DNA of 64,000 bases, taken from NCBI GenBank assembly GCA_037355855.1, contig CM074767.1, forward strand, positions 1,364,001 through 1,428,000. The letters are read 5' to 3'. The stretch's first letter is position 1; the number at the start of each line of letters is the position of its first letter. Origin of the DNA: Pseudo-nitzschia pungens. Taxonomy: Eukaryota > Bacillariophyta > Bacillariophyceae > Bacillariales > Bacillariaceae. Both the position numbers and the translations under genes were made by a program. A model generated the notes under the pieces. That model worked only from the letters and a program-made list of their open reading frames with translations, was not told the origin of the DNA and ran no database searches. Below, piece after piece: positions 56,809 through 64,000 of this stretch.

Positions 56809-59393
56809 GATGCTAAACGAGAAGAACCTATTTCACCGCCCAAACTGAAACACTTCGAACGGAAAAATCTGAAGAACCTCTGACACATCAATATAATGAT
56901 CCACTAGGAAGAGATCATGTGATGCTTTCACTGTTTCCAATTATGATACTCAAACTCAATGGTAAGTAGTATCGTTTGCCACTTATCCGGGACTGCGAGA
57001 TCACTTATCCTTCGACAGGTTTTGTGTTTTTTTATGTCGATAGTCGTAACCTTACTGAGTTCCGTGTTGCCACCGATGACAACTCTGCAATGTAAGTTTA
57101 CGTTACGTTCGAGTTACGGTAAACCTCACCAGTGACCAGCACTTCAAAAATTTTACCTTGCCGGGAATGAGTGAGTCATTTGTTTTTTGACCAAAAGAAT
57201 AATGCACCCGGGAAAACAATAGCCTCATTCTATTTTATCGCAAGGACTAACATTTTTGTATCGGTATGCCAAGGAAACAGGAAACAGCTTTTACTTTCAA
57301 TCATTGGGATTGACGGTGGAAGATTATTGTAACCTGGGAATGAAGATTACTAGTGCCAATTTCAAACTTTCAATCAATCATCAAAACACTATTTATTTTT
57401 ACGTATTACCGTATGTTCATCAATACTTGTACTTTGTACTACGTAATTCATATCAGCTGTCCCCTCCACGACTTCAATTTTGTTTAGTCGGGACTTTTTT
57501 GACCTTCGTCTGGTGGTAGATTTTTCTACACGGCTCTACAGAGCAGCTCCTAGGCAACTCGTCAAGAAATCTCTCCAGTACTAATTCTACATGATATTGT
57601 TCAAAATTACCGGTACAGTACATTTTGGCTCCTACTCACCAATCTTGACTTGATAACACCAGAAAAACCAACTCTGGGCACAAGGGTTGGATGGACATAA
57701 GTGGTATAGCTACAAATCTATTGCAACTGCTTCCAATTCAATCACCATGGTGAGGAGGATTTCTAGCCTAATTTGTACATGAATTTGTGTAGAAAATTAG
57801 TTCAAGAATTGCTTTCTAGGAAATGATGGAGTCGTGCAGTAGACTCACTCCGGTACAAAAATTAGTGGAGTTGTAAGTGATTATTCATAACTCTTGTGAA
57901 ATTTACAACGTAACTTTAACTTCCGTAGAAGTAGAAGAGTGTGGGAAACAGGAGTTTGGTAAAAATAAAGATTTTCTGTTTTTTATGGGTGGAGCTGATA
58001 GGATTTCTAGTAAGCTTAGATTCCTGGCCCTTCTCTTAGATGTTATGAATCAGAATTAGCTAAAAAAATTATTTTACATTAATAGAGGCCACGACATTCA
58101 ACTCCACTAACCTCCCCCCCAGGTCCAATCTACCACCAGAATCAACTGCTACGCCCAATCTCCGGGCGCCGTCTCGTCTGGCCAGCAACTACCGGTCTGA
58201 GGTGTCATGTTGCTCCTGGACCAACCCTATCAGGAGCTACTATGGGGCCTGTGGTCCTATGTATAGGTATACTAACTACTACCTCTGGTCCGTAGTACTG
58301 GGCAATATAGTGAAAATCTTTGTGCTTGGGATCAATTTTCAACCAATTCAAATCGTTCTTTTTGGGTTAAACTCTCCTCAACAAACTCTCTATGCCTGGT
58401 TAGACACTAGTTAGGCTGCTGGTGGTATTTGTCTACCTTTCATTGGGACTCAAAGTCAGCTTTTACTGCCTTAGAAATGTGATTTTACTGGTTGAAAGCC
58501 TTCCACCGGTCATTTGAACCTTTGGAAAGTTCCCCCAGCAAGCTGAGACAATAACCTTTCATTAGAAGAGTGTTCTTGACAATGATATTTGTCTTCAAAT
58601 TGAGCCATTTTTGATGCGCACCTATTTTAATTTTCTGGTAAAAAATTCTTACAAATTCTACACATTTCTACACTACTTCGTAAATGGTACAGTACGGTAT
58701 TTAGGAACGGATACAGAAGAGTCATCGGTTCAGTTTTTCGGACCAGAGGTAGTATTAGACATAGGTTGGCGGACTAACAAAGCTGCCAGAGAGAAAGTGT
58801 GATCGCGTTGTCCAAAGAACGAAGGTCAAAATGCCCTAAGACTTACCCTAGAGGGTGTGCCTTAATTAATCGCATTTTCTTTCGTTTCAAATTTCCTGGA
58901 TTCCGAAAGTCGGATGATTCCTCACGGATTCCTCACGGATTCCTCATGCGAAAAAAACATTCGAAAAGCGTACACGTAATTTTACCGCAAGGATATTACG
59001 TGTGACGAATTTTTTTGTCGATCACAAATACCGTACACAAGGATAATAATAATCGAGTTAGCGAGTGGTTGATTTGAAATTTCCGAACAAAATTGGATGA
59101 TAGAAATTGCGAGTTAGCATCGCTCGTGTTTTCATGTAGTTGGCATTTCATTTCTGATCAGGGTGTAAGGATAGCGAACTTTTTTTAGAAACGTTGCAAG
59201 ATGTCGTTGGCAAGTTTAGAAGAAGATGGTAGGTAACGACCGCAAGAACCGATATCCTTCCGGGTCCAATAGAAGACTGCTGCGAAACCACCATCTTCGA
59301 AAATTGCGATCAGAGTGAGCATTTTAGTAATGAGTTTGATTAGATCCATTATTGTGGTTTCATTGCATTCACAAACCAATCCTCACTCAGGAA
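56809..59393. other. Long divergent gap, no gene seen
   Basis: 2.6 kb. It has GTAACCTTACTG at about 57046-57057; a 12-bp inverted pair TTAGTGGAGTTG at about 57863-57874 and its complement at about 58099-58110; and tandem copies of GGATTCCTCAC at 58915-58940. The stretch 58080-58300 is GC-richer than its surroundings and could be a decayed mobile element, but I recognise no coding in it. Confidence 0.45.
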
Positions 59394-62300
59394 ATGTGTC
59401 TCTCCCTTTCGAATGTGAACATTGACGAAACAATGGACGATTTACCGGAAAAAGTCCTACCGGAAAAAGTCCTACCAAGAGATTGTTACTGGTTCATTGC
59501 AGCTGGACCATACGGAACCAATGGAGTAAAATGCCGAAGTGTAGACGAGGAAAAGGACAATGAGCATGCGGCTCATCCTTACACGCCCTTTTTGTACGGA
59601 ATGGTAGTCTGGTTCTTTCAAACCAGTTTCCTCCTTCTAATGATCCTAAGCAAGGTGCATCCACATTGGAGTGCTAATGAAGACGTTGATAACCCGGATG
59701 AAGATGGTGGGAACAAACTTGCAACATATGTCCCTGCAAAAAATCGTGCCATTGTTCTGTTCACACAGGCTCTAGCACTCTGTGCATTCTTGATATTTCA
59801 GGAAGATAGCTTGAATGACTTCTGTTCTGGAATGACTTTGCTTGCCCATCAAAACTGCAAAAACTTCTGGCATCGACTTTCCTGCCTTCTACGAGCTATG
59901 CAGGGTTTCATGGCTTGCTTCACCGCTCTGGTACTAATAATGACATCGTCGGATGTAGTCGACATAGTTCTCAACTTTACCGCAGTGAATTTGGTATCGC
60001 TCTTTGACAACATCGGGTTCGACCTTGCAGCTTCTGGAAAATACGGAGAGACAATGAAAGAAGCTTCCGTGCAAGTCGAAAACAGAGTTCGTCATGTGGA
60101 GGAAAATCTTGAAAATTATTTCATGTCGCAGTGGGTTCCATTTACTGCAGTTGCGGCAATTTTTCTCGGGCTCTTTTTTGTGATAGTGGTGTGTCAAGAA
60201 ATGGAAACAACTTGGACGACTCAAATTTTAAGGGTACAATTTGGTGAATCGACAGGATTGGAAGAGTACAGTGGTTGCTACAAAACTTTTGGTAGTAAGC
60301 ACGACAGAAGAATGATTTACTATAGCCATGGAAAGAATGATAACACTACGTGGCTTGCTTACTGCAAAGCTGATCGTCGTCAGTGGGTATTTTTCAATTA
60401 CAAAGAAGAATTTAATCAAACCAATCCTTGCGATGCAACTACCAATGAGGTGGCACATTCCTACAAAACGAATTCGTTTGATATTTCGACGTCTTTCGAA
60501 TTGCAATGGTTCTCTTCCTATAACACACCTCTCGATGGCATGTTTTTCATTCGAAACGTCGAAGATGACCCTGACATCGAGCAAAACTGCCAAAACTTCT
60601 TGAATGACGGGGAATGCGATAGCAGATTCAATAATCATTACTACAACTACGATGGAGGCGATTGTTGCGCCGCGACCTGCACAAAGGCGAGTTGTGAAGA
60701 ATCGCTGACCGAAGCATTTGAGATCAGTGTAATCGGAGGCGATGCAAGAGGTTTTCCCAATTGCAAAGATGAAAGCATGGTCAATTTGATTACCACTCTT
60801 CATAGTATCGAATACAGAGTTCCTGATTGGGCTGACCAAGGGAGAGGTACTAATGACACGCAATGGGAAGAGATTTGGAATCCCCTTCTGACATTAGAGT
60901 GTGACAACAAAATGATCTTTTCTATTCCTGTCGAATGGTCAATGAGAGGTAATGAACAAATAGCTAGGGTGAGCAAGAACTCCGTTTGCATTCTTACCGT
61001 CGACTTTTTCGAGCCAATATGGGAAGTGAATGTTTCTAGCACCGTTGAAGGATCAACAGAAAAATCTGAAGTCGTGTACAGAAATTCAATACCAAGGGAT
61101 ATCAATCAAATGCCTCCTACTCGAACTGTAATTTTTCGTAAGTTGATATCTTCTCCGAGAGCAATCACTAAAAGACTGTTCAATTTTCTCTCAGTGCCGT
61201 GCATTCATTTATTTTGATTTGTAGGCGACGAAAATTTGATCGGTACAATTCCAACTCAAATTGGATTACTGAATCCCAATTTGGAAGTTCTCGATTTCAG
61301 TGAGTTTATTTCTTGGGTGGCGCGAAGCTTTTCAAAATGAAATTCTTTTACAATCGGGTCCTCATTTTGATTTTCCTGTTCATGAAATATGCAGGTATGA
61401 ATGAATTGACCGGTACAATTCCAAGTGAGATTGCAATGCTAAAAAGCTTGTCTATTCTAGATTTAAGTAAGTCTTTTGTGAGAAGAGTCGATCTTGCAAA
61501 AGAAAACTTTCCGCTCTATGAATCGCGCATGCATTCTTAGTTTTGCTTCAAGTTTCGAACTAACGGTGAATAATTGCTGTTCTTTACGTTTCATACGTCC
61601 GAACATTGAAATTCAGCTGAAAACAAATTAACTGGAACTATTCCACTTGAGATCTTGAGGATGGAAAGCTTGACTGTCCTCTATTTGGGTAAGCATATTA
61701 TACACAATTAGAGTTTTGCAATATAATGGTGAAAAATCGGAATCGAACCTACTATTGAAGATCAATCTCACAAAATCCTACTTAAAATGGAATCACATGA
61801 AAGGAGGGAACGAATTGAAAGGTAGTTTCCCAAACGAAATTGGAAGGATTTCGTCTCTTCTCTTTTTGGACTTGGGTAAGTGCAGGCCTGGTAGCTATGA
61901 CTTCACCCCACGGACGAAAAGGAGCTGCATTTCTTACGAACTCCGGTGCATGGTATTTTGAAACTACAGGAGGCAACGAATTGACGGGTAGTATTCCCAG
62001 GGACATTGGATCATTACAAAAACTGAACACTCTAAATCTGGGTAAGTTGTTGATTGTGATCGTTTTTCAGATTACATTAAGGTAATATTTGAAGCGGAAA
62101 ATCTGACTTGAGTTTCGCTGCCTGCTCCTTTCACTCAACCTCTCCATCTTCTGACATATTGCGATTAAACAACAGCAAACAACAAATTAAGTGGTGCCAT
62201 TCCAAGTGCTGAGATTGAATCACTGCAGCGTTTGACTTTCCTCGATCTAGGTATGTCTTTGAAATTTTTGATTGCGTTGGAATTTCATTTCCAGAATCAA

Positions 62301-62929
62301 TCACAGACCATAAACCTAAAATGTTTCGCATCATTGTCCACTGCATAAAAATGGATAACAAAAATATACGCTTCTTAGGTGCTCCAGATCGGAACGAAGA
62401 ACTTATTGGTTCCGTAAATTGCACCAATTTTTTGAACCTGACGATGACAAGGACCGACTGTGAGCTACGCAACACTTTTTTGATTTCTGATTCAACGTAT
62501 CGCACCCCCTCGCCGACAGCCGCACCATCCCAATCACCTTCTGAACAACCCTCATCGTCATTTTTGCCATCGGGTTTGCCCACGAAAACGGTACTGCCGT
62601 CGAGTTCGCCCACGAAAACAGTACTGCCGTCGAGCTTGCCCACAGAAACTGCATTACCACCAATGTCCCCAATATTGTCCCTCATACCATCAGCATCGCT
62701 TTCGGCGTCTCCGTCAGAATTGCAGCAATCGAGATCGGTGACATCACCGTCACCGTCATCGTCACCGCCGCAACCACTGACAATTTCCTCTTCGTCAGAA
62801 TCACCGTCGACATCACCTACATTCTATCGTATCTCTATTGATAGACAGAGGGACTTCTCAGTGTCACCCACATCATCGTGGACTACGATCAATAGACAGA
62901 GTGAGAGTGATGGCCTAATAGAGACGTAA
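59394..62929 (+). CDS. Membrane LNR/LRR protein, each leucine-rich repeat on its own exon
   Basis: Eight exons: 59394-61137, 61225-61299, 61395-61466, 61617-61688, 61804-61875, 61970-62041, 62176-62250 and 62379-62929, 910 residues in frame. Every intron interrupts a codon after its first base (phase 1). Exon 1 encodes about four membrane spans (WFFQTSFLLLMIL, ALALCAFLIF, a span near residue 190, AAIFLGLFFVIVV). It then encodes an extracellular part with a Lin12/Notch repeat, CQNFLNDGECDSRFNNHYYN to GGDCC. Exons 2-7 each encode one 24- or 25-residue plant-type LRR (NELTGTIPSEI...LSILDL). The last exon is a Ser/Pro/Thr-rich tail without an anchor. LRRs suggest adhesion or ligand binding; there is no kinase domain. 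ATG 59394 is chosen; ATG 59430 is an alternative. Confidence 0.85.
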
Positions 62930-63569
62930 CCAATATCAATTGGAGGATCGAGCGTTGCATTCTAGGTACTGTGTGAAGAAAGTGAACCGAAATATTGGGT
63001 CCAAAGAAGCAGATTTCTTAAATCAGCAATAGCCAAAGATTGGTTCCAGGGAATCATGCGGTACAAATTAGTTGATTGGGGCGTTTGTGGCGAGGTAAGA
63101 CCGCACGTAAAGAAGTAATGTAAATGGATTCCCATTCTTCTTGTTGCAATTCCTTTCTAGTATTGCACACTCCCTTGACAACAGCAGCAGCAACCCTCTA
63201 AACAATCTAACCCTGTTTGATTCGATTGCCGGCATAAGTCTGAAAGAAAACAATATATTGATTCATAAGCTGTATCATGTTTGAATATGAATTCACTGAG
63301 TTAAATGTACACTTCTACAGAAGTAGTTATGTAATTTTCCCTACCTTCAGGGACATGAATATGTAAGCAATATGTAGAAAATATGTATTGTGTATGCATG
63401 CATTGCAACCATTTAGGCCAAGGGACATTTCCTGTTTAGTGCTTTGCCTAGAAAAGCCCTGCATCAGAGTTGCATAAATGAGTATAAAGTGTGTGTGCTT
63501 GTGTGTGTGATTGGGTTTTTTCTCTTTGTTTTTGGATGTGGGTTGCGCACAGTATTGATGTCATCGCCT
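62930..63569. other. Convergent 3' region, no gene seen
   Basis: AT-rich; short frames only. Confidence 0.5.
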
Positions 63570-64000
63570 TTACTCTTGTTTTGTGAGCACGTCAGAGTTG
63601 TCGGTCACAACAACATCGTCGAATTCACCTGAGGAGAGGGGTTGGAGATTGCAGTCAATAACATTCTGGAATTTTTCGCTTCCAAATTGATACAGATCTG
63701 CACATAGAGAGTCTCCGATGTCATCAAGAACGGAATCGCTCATTTCTCCGGTTACATCGAGTTTGGAATACATGTCGAAGTGGCATTTCCATGTGTATTT
63801 ACGATGATTTGCCATGCCCTTGCTTCCAATGATCTTTTCAATCACGTGTCCTCTGTCGTTGAGCCCTTTGAGCGAGTTAATGGAATCATGAAGAGCAGAG
63901 TTCACGTCGAACAAATCTTGGTTGTTCCAGGGCCCGCAATCGATTCCCGAAAAACCGATCTTGAAGAACTGATTGTTGGCAGTCTCGGCAACAACACCAG
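63570..64000 (-). CDS. Hypothetical protein, C-terminal part, cut by the right edge
   Basis: Open from the right edge to a stop at 63570, at least 143 residues, beginning in the window with GVVAETANNQFFKIGFSG then IDCGPWNNQDLFDVNSALHD. TTG at 63914 is an internal codon, not a start. Cys and Trp residues near the edge and the acidic C-terminus (GEFDDVVVTDNSDVLTKQE) suggest a folded soluble or secreted protein. I do not recognise the family. Codon use is normal for this window. Confidence 0.6.
   Translation of the reverse strand, partial: GVVAETANNQFFKIGFSGIDCGPWNNQDLFDVNSALHDSINSLKGLNDRGHVIEKIIGSKGMANHRKYTWKCHFDMYSKLDVTGEMSDSVLDDIGDSLCADLYQFGSEKFQNVIDCNLQPLSSGEFDDVVVTDNSDVLTKQE

Noticed and set aside
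57863..58110. 12-bp inverted pair TTAGTGGAGTTG suggesting a small MITE
   Set aside because: Too short, with no target-site duplication and no extended similarity; chance is likely in 2.6 kb of gap.
61728..61760. Possible tRNA B box (GGTTCGATTCC on the minus strand)
   Set aside because: No A box, acceptor stem or cloverleaf can be folded around it; it lies inside an intron of the LRR gene.

Overview
The window looks like nuclear DNA of a diatom, most likely a pennate one; the species cannot be read from the sequence. The evidence: genes are split by short GT-AG introns (about 52 to 324 bp). Several proteins begin with a signal peptide followed by a phenylalanine-centred transit start of the ASAFAP kind used for four-membrane plastids (HSP90 at 9.4 kb, GlnRS at 28.4 kb). 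The gene mix also fits: UGPase and phosphoglucomutase for chrysolaminarin metabolism, a photolyase/cryptochrome, PT-rich secreted proteins and a Crypton-type transposon.

Layout, left to right. A hypothetical gene runs off the left edge (minus strand). At 2.0-3.6 kb a 5'-truncated non-LTR retrotransposon is flanked by an 18-bp target-site duplication. A CTAG-rich intergenic island follows, then a 443-bp element with 30-bp terminal inverted repeats. Next come a GC-rich histone-fold-like gene, ISCA2 (minus), a plastid HSP90 (three exons), and a class II histone deacetylase with a long N-terminal extension (minus). UGPase and phosphoglucomutase lie in tandem, followed by a choline-transporter-like protein, a RING-H2 protein (minus), a GlnRS carrying a plastid-type leader and a C-terminal EMAPII-like domain, and a protein kinase (minus). 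A very large DEP-domain protein, a secreted Pro-rich repeat protein and an aldo/keto reductase follow on the plus strand. The right third holds an intact Crypton-type tyrosine recombinase (minus), a type II membrane glycosyltransferase, a cryptochrome/photolyase with a RanBP2 zinc finger (minus), a membrane LNR/LRR protein whose LRRs are one per exon, and a partial gene running off the right edge (minus).

Genes alternate strands, so most gaps are divergent promoters of 1-3 kb or convergent 3' ends of 0.15-0.6 kb. The clearest functional link is UGPase with PGM: together they turn glucose-6-phosphate into UDP-glucose. The gaps are AT-rich and hold recurring short words (GTAAGGTTAC and its complement, GGTACCGG, CTAG-centred TAC/TAG palindromes) that I did not see in exons. 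Three otherwise good genes (histone-fold, HSP90, DEP protein) each carry one frame break that a single-base change would explain, two of them at homopolymers. Assembly error is the simplest explanation. I saw no tRNA, rRNA or CRISPR array.
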